Shown piece after piece: positions 1 through 9,403 of a stretch of 64,000 nucleotides of DNA (position 1 is the stretch's first letter; the number at the start of each line of letters is the position of its first letter). Both the position numbers and the translations under genes were made by a program. The stretch lies in contig NZ_JACXXE010000004.1 of assembly GCF_014764715.1 (NCBI RefSeq), forward strand, positions 62,001 to 126,000. The letters run 5' to 3'. Source of the stretch: Bacillus crepusculi (GTDB lineage: Bacteria > Bacillota > Bacilli > Bacillales > Bacillaceae). The notes below the pieces were generated by a model, which did no database searches, was not told where the DNA came from, and saw nothing but the letters and a program-made list of their open reading frames with translations.

Positions 1-16
1 ATTTGACCGATTTCAA
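1..16 (-). CDS. possible first codons of ydaN (partial)
   Basis: A TTG codon (positions 16-14, minus strand) follows the ydaM stop by four bases and opens a frame that runs off the window edge. A weak purine-rich stretch lies ahead of it. In B. subtilis ydaN follows ydaM in the same exopolysaccharide operon, so the position fits. Only five codons are visible, so the identity rests on gene order alone. Confidence 0.3.
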
Positions 17-20
17 TTTG

Positions 21-1289
21 TCACCCGCTTTTCTTTTGTTGTTGATCATAACGCTCGGTTTTGTACCACTTTACTTCTTCTTTCAATAACCGGCTCTTTG
101 CCTCTACACATAAGGAGTACACGACAAGCGCAATCCATATTTGAGAATAGGTAAAGTACATGAGGGCCACAATGAGAATGTTTTGTTTGGTGAGCTCTGT
201 TTTCTCAATGCTTAATGTAATCATCACTTCTGTTAGGAACAGGAAGAAGGCTAATCCCCATAGGATCAGTGCAACAGCCCCTACAGATAGGTGAAGATCA
301 ACAAATAGGTTCACGATAAAGATGCCATTTGAGAGCAGGACACCGAAGAAAAATAAGAAATACGTAAAGAAGAAATAAAATAAATCGAATATCATTCGTT
401 TTCGTTTCAGCTTCATAAACTGCCTTAAAAATTTGAGCACAACATATTGATTGCCTCTAGCCCAGCGTGTTCTTTGCCGCCACCAGACCTTCCACGTCTC
501 AGGCTCTTGTTCCCATGTGATCGCAGCCGGGAAAAATCGAATCACATACCCAAGGTTATAGACACGGATCGTTAATTCGGTGTCCTCAGCCAATGCGTGG
601 ACATCCCAGCCGCCAAGCTCTTCTAAAATATGCCGGCGGATCGCGAAGTTGGTGCCTGGTATTGTCGCAATGCCAAACCATTTCCATCTTCCGCCCTGCG
701 CCATCCACTGGAAGCAGATGGTCTCGATATTGATAAATTTGGTGAGCAGATTTTTAGCTGCATTGATCACCCTGAATTTCCCAACAACAGCGCCTGCTTT
801 GGGGTCATTCAATAATCCAAGGACCAAATGATAGACAGCCTTTTGTTCAGGCATGTTATCTGCATCGTATACGCAAATCACTTCTCCTGTTGAAGCCTTC
901 AAGCCTTCATTCAGTGCAGTGGATTTCCCCTTTCCTGCAAATGGCGGCTTCGTTTCAATCATATGGACATGGTCATATTGTTCACTGAATGATTGCACAA
1001 TGTCTCCTGTGCGATCAGAGGAATTGTCATTCATCACAATGATTTCAAGGAGATGTTTTGGATAGGATAGCTGAACCATGGCTTTTAACGTTTGCCGAAT
1101 CACCACTTCTTCATTATGAGCAGGAATCAGAATACTAACGGTCGGTAGCTCTTTCCCTTGTTTTGTCCATTTAGGCAGCACTTTTTCATAGGTCAGGTAA
1201 TGCTGAAAGCCGCCCTGCATGAGAAACATGTGGTATAGGAGCATGATCCAAATCAGTATTAATGAAAGATAAAATAAGACATCAGCCAC
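21..1289 (-). CDS. ydaM: YdaM, membrane glycosyltransferase family 2 (exopolysaccharide synthesis)
   Basis: This 422-residue protein is a processive GT2 glycosyltransferase of the cellulose/PNAG synthase type, expected to polymerise a secreted exopolysaccharide at the cytoplasmic membrane. Visible motifs are the nucleotide-sugar site IPAHNEE near 55, DAD at 142-144, the catalytic ED pair at 235-236 and the RQRTRW box at 271-276. One membrane helix lies at the N-terminus and about four after residue 300. The GTG start overlaps the end of ydaL by 8 bp and has AAGGAG ahead of it. In B. subtilis the ydaJKLMN operon makes an unknown polysaccharide under c-di-GMP control through YdaK; that role is carried over by homology and gene order. 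Confidence 0.9.
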   Translation of the reverse strand: MADVLFYLSLILIWIMLLYHMFLMQGGFQHYLTYEKVLPKWTKQGKELPTVSILIPAHNEEVVIRQTLKAMVQLSYPKHLLEIIVMNDNSSDRTGDIVQSFSEQYDHVHMIETKPPFAGKGKSTALNEGLKASTGEVICVYDADNMPEQKAVYHLVLGLLNDPKAGAVVGKFRVINAAKNLLTKFINIETICFQWMAQGGRWKWFGIATIPGTNFAIRRHILEELGGWDVHALAEDTELTIRVYNLGYVIRFFPAAITWEQEPETWKVWWRQRTRWARGNQYVVLKFLRQFMKLKRKRMIFDLFYFFFTYFLFFFGVLLSNGIFIVNLFVDLHLSVGAVALILWGLAFFLFLTEVMITLSIEKTELTKQNILIVALMYFTYSQIWIALVVYSLCVEAKSRLLKEEVKWYKTERYDQQQKKSG

Positions 1290-2997
1290 CTGGTTTTCTC
1301 TCCTTAAAAATTCGTTTTTTCATTGTCAGTCTTAAATACAATGTATAAAAGGCAAATGCCACAATAAATAGCAGCACCACCACTGTGAGAATTCGCAGCA
1401 TGTTTTCCATGCCGCTTCGTTTGATTGTTTTTGTTTCTGCTATGCTGGATTGCGCTACTTGAATATGTCCATTCCCTGATGTTTTGATTCGTACATGTGC
1501 GGTTTGGACCGTCTGTTTTGTTTTCTTTACATCCAGCCATTCACTAGAAGGGATTGCCTCCAGCTGTGTCATCAAATTTTGTAAACCGTCTATCCCTGCT
1601 TCTACGTCATAAGACAGCCCGATTGTAGCTGATGGAAGATGCTGAATGGATTGAATCGTCTGTTCCGTTAGTACATTTGAACTCTCTTGGTCAGATGCTG
1701 TATCTACTGATTGCTGAGGATATAAGGTCATACCATGTAGCATAGCGGGTGTCGTCACGAGTGGCGGTGCACCGACTGTTTTCCAAGTGCTGTCAGACAG
1801 CTGCACTTGCCCAAACAGACTGGACACATGTCTGGAGATCACTTGATAGCCTTGTTGAGATATGGCATCATGCGGCACCTCGAATGCAAGTGGATATAGA
1901 CCTTGCTGCACTAGAAGCTCAATGCCTTTTATCAGTTTTTCTTCTATATAGTTGACTTCTTGTTGTTGAGTAAATTTGGTATAAGCATTAAAGTCTTTTT
2001 CATTCGAAAAATGGCTTTTACTCAGCTTTTTTTCGGCTTCCTTTGGTTCATGTGACGTAATGGGCTGATCATACTTTGCATCCCAAAACTCAAAGCCTTG
2101 TCCAGATTCCTTCGCTCGATACGTGCGGCTAAACCCATGAAGAATGACGCTTGCTCCATTGCTTTGCAATTGTTTCAACACTTTCACGAGCTGCGGGCGG
2201 TCATTCAGTGTCACTTCATCACCTGTTGCTCGATCAATCCATACAGGGGTCACTGCTATCAGAAAAGGAATGTGCCGTACGGAGACGTATTGTCCAAGTT
2301 CTAGCAGCTTCTTTTCGTCTGTGGCTGGACTGATGTCCCCCAGCCGTAAGTATTTTGTCGTCACTTGATCAGAAGACACAAGGAGTTTCTCTAGTACTTC
2401 TGCAAGAAGTTTGCTGTGCTGCACTACATCTAAAATCCCGATATAGGCCGCACCTTCTTTTGTTTGAACCACAAATGGCAGAGCAGCTTGATGTTTTTTC
2501 AATAGAAAGACACTTTGCAGATCTGTCCCTTGAACCGTTCGTGCTGTGATACCTCTCTCTAGCTGACGGTAGGTCTGATCATGTGTAAATTTGATTTCAC
2601 TGGTGTGATCTTGCTTTTGAAAAGTGAGTCTGGAGAACGGGCGAAGCTGTTCGGCATTGTACCCTATGGCCATTAGACGTTTTGATTCGTTGATCGCACG
2701 AATGGTTTGTTTTGGTAGGCTTTTCTTTGCTTCACCGATATAGATGACTTGCTGAAATTCATCGACCTTCTTTTCAGTCATTTGTTCATCGGATACAATC
2801 GTCGTTTGATTGGAAAAATGGCCGACAAGTAGATCAAGCATATGAACAGCCGGGGTCGCTTCCCCTGATTCTGTCGAATAAATGATGAGGGTATTCGGCT
2901 GCGTGACAAGAGCATCGACTGAAGCTATGTGTTTAAACGAGAGCATCGAAAAAAGAGCGATTAACAAACAGCATTTCATCAAAGGATTAAAGTTCAT
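1282..2997 (-). CDS. ydaL: YdaL, DUF2334 (polysaccharide deacetylase-like) membrane protein
   Basis: A 571-residue protein with an N-terminal signal or anchor segment (about 8-28), a long extracellular part and a C-terminal membrane helix (about 538-558) followed by a basic tail. The extracellular part matches my memory of DUF2334, a family related to NodB-type polysaccharide deacetylases, with the stretch LRLGDISPAT around 217 and LILHGFSRTY-like text around 285. It lies inside the yda operon, overlapping ydaK by 11 bp and ydaM by 8 bp, so translational coupling is likely. The probable job is modification or export of the YdaM polymer. The function is inferred; no catalytic residues were verified. 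Confidence 0.87.
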   Translation of the reverse strand: MNFNPLMKCCLLIALFSMLSFKHIASVDALVTQPNTLIIYSTESGEATPAVHMLDLLVGHFSNQTTIVSDEQMTEKKVDEFQQVIYIGEAKKSLPKQTIRAINESKRLMAIGYNAEQLRPFSRLTFQKQDHTSEIKFTHDQTYRQLERGITARTVQGTDLQSVFLLKKHQAALPFVVQTKEGAAYIGILDVVQHSKLLAEVLEKLLVSSDQVTTKYLRLGDISPATDEKKLLELGQYVSVRHIPFLIAVTPVWIDRATGDEVTLNDRPQLVKVLKQLQSNGASVILHGFSRTYRAKESGQGFEFWDAKYDQPITSHEPKEAEKKLSKSHFSNEKDFNAYTKFTQQQEVNYIEEKLIKGIELLVQQGLYPLAFEVPHDAISQQGYQVISRHVSSLFGQVQLSDSTWKTVGAPPLVTTPAMLHGMTLYPQQSVDTASDQESSNVLTEQTIQSIQHLPSATIGLSYDVEAGIDGLQNLMTQLEAIPSSEWLDVKKTKQTVQTAHVRIKTSGNGHIQVAQSSIAETKTIKRSGMENMLRILTVVVLLFIVAFAFYTLYLRLTMKKRIFKERKPGG

Positions 2998-3838
2998 TCA
3001 TCATCATCTCGTTTTCTAGTTCTTCTAAAAATTGCTCTGGTGTACGATACGCCGAGCTGCTTGTTAAATGACAAACCCGAAATGTCAGGGTGACTTCACG
3101 ACCGTTAAGCAGGACATGCGTTTGCAGTTTATCCTTTAGCTTATCCAGGACGACGGAGACGTTTTCTTCCGGTGTGTGCGTAAGCAGCAATCCCATTCGT
3201 TCTTCGGATAACCGAAATTTCTTATCGGTTTCTCTCACACTTTTGCGGATCTTGTTACTCAATTGCTGAAAAAGATGCTGCATTTCTTTTTCGCCATATA
3301 ACGATTTAAATTCCGCTGCGTAGTGCATATGAAGAAGGATAAAGACAAAGGGCTGTTTGTATCGTTCTGCCCGTTTCATTTCCTCGGACAATTCCAGTTT
3401 CATCCGCTCGGCATTGTCAAATCCTGTTGTCGAGTCAATCGCCACAAATTGTTTGATGGCCTGCTTTTGTTCGTCAATGGTAAGTTGCATCGTCTTGATC
3501 CGGTCATGCAAGCTTCCAGCTGAAACGGCGAAAAAGAGAAGTGCCACACCCCAGATCAGCACACCTTGTAATGTTTGATTGGAAAAGAGCGGGTTCGTGT
3601 GACCAAGCTCTGTAAAGAACATGGCGCTCCCTATAAAGAACAAAATAATCAAGGTGAAAATTAATGCTGGTAAAAGACCAAATAAAATACCGCATCCTAG
3701 CACGACGAATGTCAGTGCAATGATCATAAAGCTCTCCGCACCATGTACGTTTAAGTAGCCCATAAACAAAATAAGACCTGCGAGCGTGAGGAGCAGAGAA
3801 TAATACAAGCGATACGTGTTACTGAATAACCGATTCAT
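2987..3838 (-). CDS. ydaK: YdaK, degenerate GGDEF c-di-GMP receptor
   Basis: A 283-residue membrane protein with four hydrophobic segments in residues 10-108, a short linker helix and a C-terminal GGDEF-fold domain. The active-site motif is lost: SEERM (211-215) stands where GGDEF should be. The c-di-GMP inhibitory-site motif RETD (202-205) is kept at the usual five-residue distance. That pattern means a receptor rather than a cyclase, as shown for B. subtilis YdaK, which switches on YdaL-N. It overlaps ydaJ by 20 bp and ydaL by 11 bp. Confidence 0.9.
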   Translation of the reverse strand: MNRLFSNTYRLYYSLLLTLAGLILFMGYLNVHGAESFMIIALTFVVLGCGILFGLLPALIFTLIILFFIGSAMFFTELGHTNPLFSNQTLQGVLIWGVALLFFAVSAGSLHDRIKTMQLTIDEQKQAIKQFVAIDSTTGFDNAERMKLELSEEMKRAERYKQPFVFILLHMHYAAEFKSLYGEKEMQHLFQQLSNKIRKSVRETDKKFRLSEERMGLLLTHTPEENVSVVLDKLKDKLQTHVLLNGREVTLTFRVCHLTSSSAYRTPEQFLEELENEMMMNEL

Positions 3839-4901
3839 TTAGAAGCTCCCTTTCTGCAATCAGAGGCAATAAGTTATCAAATGAGTGTGTGTGTGTTTCG
3901 TTCATGTATCCCCCGTAATAAGGCTTGAGAGGATCTTGGATTTGTAATTCTTTCATGCGGTGATAGACATCTTTTGCAAAATCCAGCTCGTTTTGATTGA
4001 GAGCATATAAGATCACCAGTGCATATACGGAGGGCGATTCATACGTCACAGCTGGCTTCAAAGTGCTTAGTTCATATCGTCCGTACAATTTTCCTTCTTC
4101 TTGAAAATTCGTTTTCAGCCATTTCATGATCGCAGATGTATCAACCTGTGCATGTTCGGCATGGAGGGCCGTATAAAGTTGGTCGATCAAGTTGATGTCT
4201 TGATCAAATGAGTAGTCTTTTTTTGCTATGTCATAGGATTTAGGAAAGAATCCTTTTTGTCTCGGTGCATGTTTTAGAATAGCTAATTGGCTGCTCGCCA
4301 TTTGTTTCGTGAACATTTGGAGGGATACCAATTCTTTGATTGCTTTTGGGTCCATATATGAGAGTGTGATTGTGTGCGAGGTTTGCTTTGTCGATGCATC
4401 ATAATAATCGGTCAAAATGCCCTTGAACATGTTTTTGTCTTTTAACGCTTTTGCGATTTCTTTTGCTGTGGTTTGATATGCTGACTTCTGCCACAATTGA
4501 TCTGCTTTTTGAAGTGCTGTCACTACACGTAAATCATCAACTAAGGCGTTGACCTTACTTTTTTGATGAGATTCAATTTCCCAGCTGAGGAGATGATGGT
4601 CTAGTAAAAATTGATCGTGCAGGACGTCAAACTGTTGGTCGAAAGAGTTTTGATCTTTTTTTCGAACAAGATAATCCATCCAAAGTCCAAGCGATTCAGA
4701 TAAGTAGAGGTGCTTCTCTGTAAAAGAGGTGCGAATCATGCCTTGATCTGTCATTAAGTGGTGGGTGATAAAGTATTCTCCTGGCAATACAGGCTGTACT
4801 GATGCTGGTTGAGCTGACTCTTTCTGCTGTTTCCAGGTACATCCGCCTAGTAAAATAACAATCAGTATAACAATAACCCTGCGATGTATGGGTGTATCCA
4901 T
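3819..4901 (-). CDS. ydaJ: YdaJ, glycosyl hydrolase family 8-like lipoprotein
   Basis: A 360-residue lipoprotein: the N-terminus is short and basic, then hydrophobic, then the lipobox LGGC with Cys21 as the lipidated residue. The mature part is helical and resembles GH8-type alpha/alpha-barrel proteins (for example the stretch LGLWMDYLVRKKD near 70 and YGRYELSTLKP near 275). It opens the yda operon. It probably trims or releases the exopolysaccharide at the outer face of the membrane. Family placement is by overall resemblance and position; I could not verify the catalytic acids. Confidence 0.82.
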   Translation of the reverse strand: MDTPIHRRVIVILIVILLGGCTWKQQKESAQPASVQPVLPGEYFITHHLMTDQGMIRTSFTEKHLYLSESLGLWMDYLVRKKDQNSFDQQFDVLHDQFLLDHHLLSWEIESHQKSKVNALVDDLRVVTALQKADQLWQKSAYQTTAKEIAKALKDKNMFKGILTDYYDASTKQTSHTITLSYMDPKAIKELVSLQMFTKQMASSQLAILKHAPRQKGFFPKSYDIAKKDYSFDQDINLIDQLYTALHAEHAQVDTSAIMKWLKTNFQEEGKLYGRYELSTLKPAVTYESPSVYALVILYALNQNELDFAKDVYHRMKELQIQDPLKPYYGGYMNETHTHSFDNLLPLIAERELLNESVIQ

Positions 4902-4945
4902 TCGTGTCCCCTTTCAACTCTCGTTCTCTTAGCATCCAACGATTT

Positions 4946-4974
4946 ATTATAGAGCGTTTCTTCTTAAATTTAAA
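4946..4974 (-). promoter_or_regulatory. SigA-type promoter of the ydaJ operon
   Basis: On the minus strand TTTAAA (4974-4969) is followed after 17 bp by a perfect TATAAT (4951-4946), about 45 bp ahead of the ydaJ start. The -10 is consensus and the -35 is weak. Confidence 0.5.
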
Positions 4975-5062
4975 TAAATATTTTATACCAAATTACGAGT
5001 CTTTTCGCATATGTATTCCCATTTTCAGAAAAACGATATGCTGATATGCTTGATTTTACTGA

Positions 5063-5091
5063 AAAACCCATGCAGCTCCGCATGGGTTTTT
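5063..5091 (-). terminator. terminator of topB
   Basis: AAAACCCATG and CATGGGTTTT arms close a short loop and end in a T run on the minus strand a few bases after the topB stop. Confidence 0.8.
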
Positions 5092-5097
5092 ACACAA

Positions 5098-7284
5098 CTA
5101 TTGATCTAATTTTAGTTTCTTTAATTGTTCAGCTAGTGCATTATTGATTGGTTCTTCCACTTTCTTTTGTTTCTTCATATATTTAGACACATCGTGCTTA
5201 CTGGCTCGTTTTTGATTGGATTGTGATTTGCGTTTTTCGAAAACAGACAGCTTTTCTCTATGACCGCACACACAAGCAAAGATTTTGCCATCGCCTTCTC
5301 CGCGCAGCTCGAGCTTTTTATGACAGTTCGGGCAGCGTGCGTTTGTTTTCTTCGCCACATTTTTGCGATGGCCGCATTCCCGGTCCTGACAAACAAGCAT
5401 TGTGCCATTTTTTCCATTCACTTTCAGCATGAGTTTGCCGCAATCCGGACAATGGGTGCCAGTGACGTTGTCATGCTTAAAGGTTTGGTTCGTCTGTTTG
5501 ATTTCAGATACGGCTTGTTTTGCATATGACTTCATTTCACTCATGAATTGAGAGGCTTTCAATTGGCCTTTGGCGATTTTAGAAAGCTTTTGTTCCCATT
5601 CTGCTGTTAACGCAGGAGACTTCAAGTCTTCAGGCACTAAAGAGAGCAGCTGTTTCCCTTTCGATGTGATGAAGATGTCTTTGCCTTTTTTCTCAATTAA
5701 AAAGCTATTAAACAGCTTTTCAATGATATCGGCTCTTGTTGCTACCGTCCCTAGACCACCGGTTTCACCAAGGGTTTTCACTAAGTCCTTCTCCTGGTTC
5801 TGCATAAATGCCGCTGGGTTCTCCATAGCAGATAAAAGGGTTGCTTCATTAAAACGTGCAGGAGGCTTTGTTTCTCCTTTTGTTTCTTTCAGCTGTCGTA
5901 CTTCAAGGGACTGGCCTTCTGAAAGTAGCGGCAGATGCTGATCTGCCTCGGCTGATTCCTCGTCTTCATAGGAATCATCGTACACCGCTTTCCAGCCGGG
6001 TGATTGAACGATTTTCCCTTTTGCTGTGAACGTTTCACTGCCTATCTTGGCGATAACCGTTGTTTCCTCGTACTCAAAAGGATTCATGAGCACAGCCAGG
6101 AATCGTTTGGCAATGAGGTCATATAATTTACGCTCTTTATCACTTAGCGCACCAGGATACAGCTCTTCCTCGGTTGGAATGATGGCATGGTGATCCGACA
6201 CTTTGGCATCGTTGACGAAGCCTTTGTGCGCTTTCACACCTGATTGCAAAATACGGTTCACATGCTGCGCGTACGGTCTAACGTTCATTCCTTTTAATCG
6301 ATCCTTTAATGTAGGAACGATATCCGCTGAAATAAAACGTGAATCTGTACGCGGATATGTCACGAGCTTATGCTGCTCATACAATCGCTGAAGTGTAGCT
6401 AGTGTTTCTTTTGCTGAAAAACCGTAGCGTTTATGGGCATCACGCTGCAATTCTGTCAGGTCATACAATCCTGGAGCAAAGGATTTTTTCGCTGTTTTTT
6501 TCAGTGCATCAATCACTGCAGGTTTTCCTTTACAGGCTGCCAAACGCTCCTTCACTACATCCTCTTGGAATGTACGGCTTTGTTTTGTCTTTGCATCCTG
6601 CCAAGTCAGCGTCAGTCCGTCTACTTGTGCAGTCAGCCCAAAGAACGGCTTCGGCTGGAATTGCTGAATGTCTTCCTCTCGCTTGGCGATCATAGCAATC
6701 GTTGGCGTTTGCACACGTCCACAGGATAACTGCGCATTGAACTTCGTTGTCAGCGCTCTTGTTGCGTTGATCCCTACAATCCAGTCTGCCTCTGCACGCG
6801 CCACCGCAGAGCGGTACAAGTTGTCATACTCTCTGCCGTCTTTTAATCGTTTGAACCCTTCTTGAATGGCTTTGTCTGTAACAGACGAAATCCATAAACG
6901 TTTTAGAGGCTTTTTCACATGTGCTTTTTCAAGAATCCACCTTGCCACAAGCTCCCCTTCACGTCCAGCATCTGTTGCGATGACAATGTCTTTTACATCT
7001 TTTCTCGCCAACTGCGCTTTGACCGCTTGGAACTGCTTCCCTGTCTTTTTCATCACGACAAGCTTGAGTGGTTCTGGAATAATGGGTAAATCCTCTAGGC
7101 GCCAGGATTGAAATTCTTTCCCGTAGCCTTCTGGATCAGCCAGTGTCACCAAGTGGCCAAGCGCCCACGTGACAATGTATTGATCTCCTTCTAAGAAACC
7201 ATTTCCTTTTTTATGACACTTCAGCACACGTGCAAGGTCACGTCCTACCGAAGGTTTCTCTGCTAATACAACTGTTTTTGACAC
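5098..7284 (-). CDS. topB: DNA topoisomerase III
   Basis: This 728-residue type IA topoisomerase relaxes and decatenates DNA through a transient 5'-phosphotyrosine break. The N-terminal Toprim domain shows ATDAGREGE (about 103-112). The catalytic tyrosine is Tyr310 in the motif TYPRTDSR. The C-terminus has paired Cys motifs typical of zinc-binding or degenerate zinc modules, from about 610 on. The length matches B. subtilis TopB (727). Next to it here are ycsA and the yda operon; lrpC, its neighbour in B. subtilis, is absent. Confidence 0.97.
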   Translation of the reverse strand: MSKTVVLAEKPSVGRDLARVLKCHKKGNGFLEGDQYIVTWALGHLVTLADPEGYGKEFQSWRLEDLPIIPEPLKLVVMKKTGKQFQAVKAQLARKDVKDIVIATDAGREGELVARWILEKAHVKKPLKRLWISSVTDKAIQEGFKRLKDGREYDNLYRSAVARAEADWIVGINATRALTTKFNAQLSCGRVQTPTIAMIAKREEDIQQFQPKPFFGLTAQVDGLTLTWQDAKTKQSRTFQEDVVKERLAACKGKPAVIDALKKTAKKSFAPGLYDLTELQRDAHKRYGFSAKETLATLQRLYEQHKLVTYPRTDSRFISADIVPTLKDRLKGMNVRPYAQHVNRILQSGVKAHKGFVNDAKVSDHHAIIPTEEELYPGALSDKERKLYDLIAKRFLAVLMNPFEYEETTVIAKIGSETFTAKGKIVQSPGWKAVYDDSYEDEESAEADQHLPLLSEGQSLEVRQLKETKGETKPPARFNEATLLSAMENPAAFMQNQEKDLVKTLGETGGLGTVATRADIIEKLFNSFLIEKKGKDIFITSKGKQLLSLVPEDLKSPALTAEWEQKLSKIAKGQLKASQFMSEMKSYAKQAVSEIKQTNQTFKHDNVTGTHCPDCGKLMLKVNGKNGTMLVCQDRECGHRKNVAKKTNARCPNCHKKLELRGEGDGKIFACVCGHREKLSVFEKRKSQSNQKRASKHDVSKYMKKQKKVEEPINNALAEQLKKLKLDQ

Positions 7285-7356
7285 GAAATTTCACATCTCT
7301 TTCTTCTATCCATCCTTTTATTATAGCAGACGTGGAGATGTGGTTCTAATGACGGA

Positions 7357-8412
7357 TTATTTCTTCAAGCGCTTGATGATTTCGTTTGTGATTTCTTGTG
7401 TTTGATAGGTTCCGCCGATGTCTTCAGTTAAAAAGCCGTCTGCTGTGACTGATTCGATGGTGTCAAGAAGGTGTGTGCCCAGCTCTTCCTCTCCGACATG
7501 ATCAAGCATGAGTTTAGCGGTCCACATTTGACCAATCGGGTTGGCGATCCCTTTTCCTGCAATGTCTGGGGCTGATCCGTGTACAGGCTCAAACATGGAT
7601 GGATATTTGCCATTCACATTGATGTTGGCGGCAGGCGCCACGCCAATACTCCCCATAATCGCAGCTCCAAGATCAGTCAAAATATCGCCAAATAAATTAC
7701 TGGCCACAATGACATCGAATTTCTCAGGTCTTGTCACAAAAAAGGCTGAGAGCGCATCAATATGCTGTGAATCTGCTGTTACTTCTGGGTAGTCCTTTGA
7801 TACGTCTTGAAACACTTCATCCCAAAATGGCATTGTATGAACGATGCCATTTGATTTTGTTGCACTTGTCACATGCTTTCGTCTCTTTTCTGCTAATTGA
7901 AAAGCAAAGCGCATGGCACGCTCTGTCCCTTTTCTTGAGAAAACAGCATTTTGAATGGCAAGCTGATCTTCTCCTTGATAAATTCGGCCCCCAATTTCAC
8001 TATATTCACCCTCACCATTTTCTCTCACAACAAGAAGATCGAAATCCTTTGGCTGAGCAAGCGGTGAGCGTATCCCGCTCAGCTGTTTTGCAGGTCTGAC
8101 GTTAATCACCTGTTCAAACTCTCGTCTAATTTTAATGAGCAATCCCCAGAGTGATACATGGTCAGGCACTAAATTGGCATCTCCGACAGCCCCTAAGAAA
8201 ATGCTATCAAAGGCTTTCAGTTGATCCAATCCATCCTTTGGCATCATCTCTCCATGCTCTAAATAATATTCACAGCTCCATGGAAAATCCTGAAAGATAA
8301 AAGACAGACCGCCATGCACCTCTGATATCGCTTTCAATACTCGTATGGCTTCAGGCACAACCTCTTTCCCAACCCCGTCACCTGGTATCGCCGCAATTGA
8401 AACATATTTCAT
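7357..8412 (-). CDS. ycsA: YcsA, tartrate/D-malate dehydrogenase-type decarboxylating enzyme
   Basis: A 351-residue member of the isocitrate/isopropylmalate dehydrogenase family. Visible signatures are IPGDGVGKE near the start, the substrate-binding VRENGEGEY and the metal/NAD motif NLFGDILTDLGA. The sequence fits the tartrate dehydrogenase/D-malate dehydrogenase branch (NAD- and metal-dependent oxidation of tartrate or D-malate). I set the start at the ATG at 8412 because AAAGGGGG lies just ahead of it; an upstream in-frame start would add 13 residues without a binding site. A perfect palindrome sits at 8435-8449, right where a repressor would block this gene. Confidence 0.87.
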   Translation of the reverse strand: MKYVSIAAIPGDGVGKEVVPEAIRVLKAISEVHGGLSFIFQDFPWSCEYYLEHGEMMPKDGLDQLKAFDSIFLGAVGDANLVPDHVSLWGLLIKIRREFEQVINVRPAKQLSGIRSPLAQPKDFDLLVVRENGEGEYSEIGGRIYQGEDQLAIQNAVFSRKGTERAMRFAFQLAEKRRKHVTSATKSNGIVHTMPFWDEVFQDVSKDYPEVTADSQHIDALSAFFVTRPEKFDVIVASNLFGDILTDLGAAIMGSIGVAPAANINVNGKYPSMFEPVHGSAPDIAGKGIANPIGQMWTAKLMLDHVGEEELGTHLLDTIESVTADGFLTEDIGGTYQTQEITNEIIKRLKK

Positions 8413-8434
8413 TGATTTTTCCCCCTTTGTCATC

Positions 8435-8449
8435 GGTCGACCGTCGACC
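8435..8449. promoter_or_regulatory. palindromic operator upstream of ycsA
   Basis: A perfect 7-1-7 inverted repeat, GGTCGAC-C-GTCGACC, lies 22 bp ahead of the ycsA start. GTCGAC-centred palindromes are typical for GntR-family regulators, and a GntR gene lies 1 kb away at 9404. The pairing of site and regulator is inference. Confidence 0.4.
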
Positions 8450-8493
8450 AATTAATCTGAGTTTACTAAAGAGTACCTGTTCTTACAATGGAC

Positions 8494-8526
8494 AAAAAGA
8501 CGCTTTTTTGATCAAAGCGCCTTTTT
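8494..8526 (-). terminator. terminator after the EamA remnant
   Basis: Near-perfect arms AAAAAGaCGCTTT and AAAGCGcCTTTTT around an 7-base loop, with T runs on both strands. It overlaps the last codons of the EamA remnant. Confidence 0.6.
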
Positions 8527-8931
8527 ATCCTGCAAAAGCATCGGGGGTTTCAGATTCTTTCTCCACGCCTCTTTTTTATTTGAAAGCAGCAAACCTCCCA
8601 ATGTCAGTGTCGTTCCGAGTACTGACATCAGAGTCAATCGCTCGTGAAGAACGATCATTGAAATGACCATCGTGATAATGGGAACTCCATAAATATATAT
8701 ACTTGATTTCACCACACCGAGCGTTTTCACCGAAAAGCTCCATGTCAGAAAACAAATCGCAGATGCGAACAGGCCTAAAAATAGCAAGTGAAAGGCCAAC
8801 GACGGATTCGTCAATCGCTCCCAATCTAACCGAACCTTAAAATGCCAAATCAGTGGAAGCATCCAAAGCAACCCGTAGAAAAAGACACGCCTCGTCACCT
8901 GAATGATGTGGTATCCATATTGGTTAATCAT
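8512..8931 (-). pseudogene. C-terminal half of an EamA/DMT-family transporter
   Basis: The 139-residue frame encodes only the last four to five membrane helices of an EamA (drug/metabolite transporter) protein, with the typical RRVFFYGLLWMLP start of the second repeat and LGTTLTLGGLLLSN near the end. A full EamA protein has about 300 residues and ten helices; the first repeat is missing. It is joined directly to a truncated AraC-type gene upstream, so a single deletion probably removed both the transporter N-terminus and the regulator C-terminus. The intact pair resembles ydeC-ydeD of B. subtilis. No function expected. Confidence 0.75.
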
Positions 8932-9250
8932 CTTCGATAAAATGCGGCTTATGCTGAAACATCTTCTCTATCACATCTGCTTCTATATTTAAACAACGAT
9001 AATCTAGTGTCCTGTGATCAATCTGCTCGCATGCGTGATTATCATATGGATTGAAAAGAAGAATATCTCCCTTTTCAATGATGTATTCTTGATTTTGGCA
9101 GATCAACCGTCTTTGACCATCCTCAATAAACCCAATCACATAGTATGTATGAAAATGATTCGGGAACTTTTGCATGATGCCATGAAAGCGGTACGCCTCT
9201 ATTTGCAAGTCTTGATCAAAATGTACAGTTCGTTCCTCTTGTGTTTTCAT
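8924..9250 (-). pseudogene. N-terminal cupin half of an AraC-family regulator
   Basis: A 108-residue frame showing the ligand-binding cupin of AraC-type regulators (FPNHFHTYYVIGFIEDG, then KGDILLFNPYDNHAC). The two helix-turn-helix motifs that would follow are missing: the frame stops eight bases into the transporter remnant. AraC regulators of this kind have about 280-290 residues. The ribosome binding site GAGGGG ahead of the start is intact, so a free cupin fragment could still be made. Confidence 0.75.
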
Positions 9251-9338
9251 GTCAATCCCCTCTTTTCACTGAACTGATCATTAGTGTAGCACACCCTTTT
9301 TCTCTTGGATTGTACGATATTGACTTTTTAATGCAGGC

Positions 9339-9367
9339 TTGCCTAGAGGGAAAAACTTGGATAACAT
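9339..9367 (+). promoter_or_regulatory. SigA-type promoter of the GntR gene
   Basis: TTGCCT, 17 bp, TAACAT, about 37 bp ahead of the start codon at 9404. Confidence 0.45.
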
Positions 9368-9403
9368 GAGACAAAAGATCATGTGTAAAGAGGGAATGAT
9401 GGG

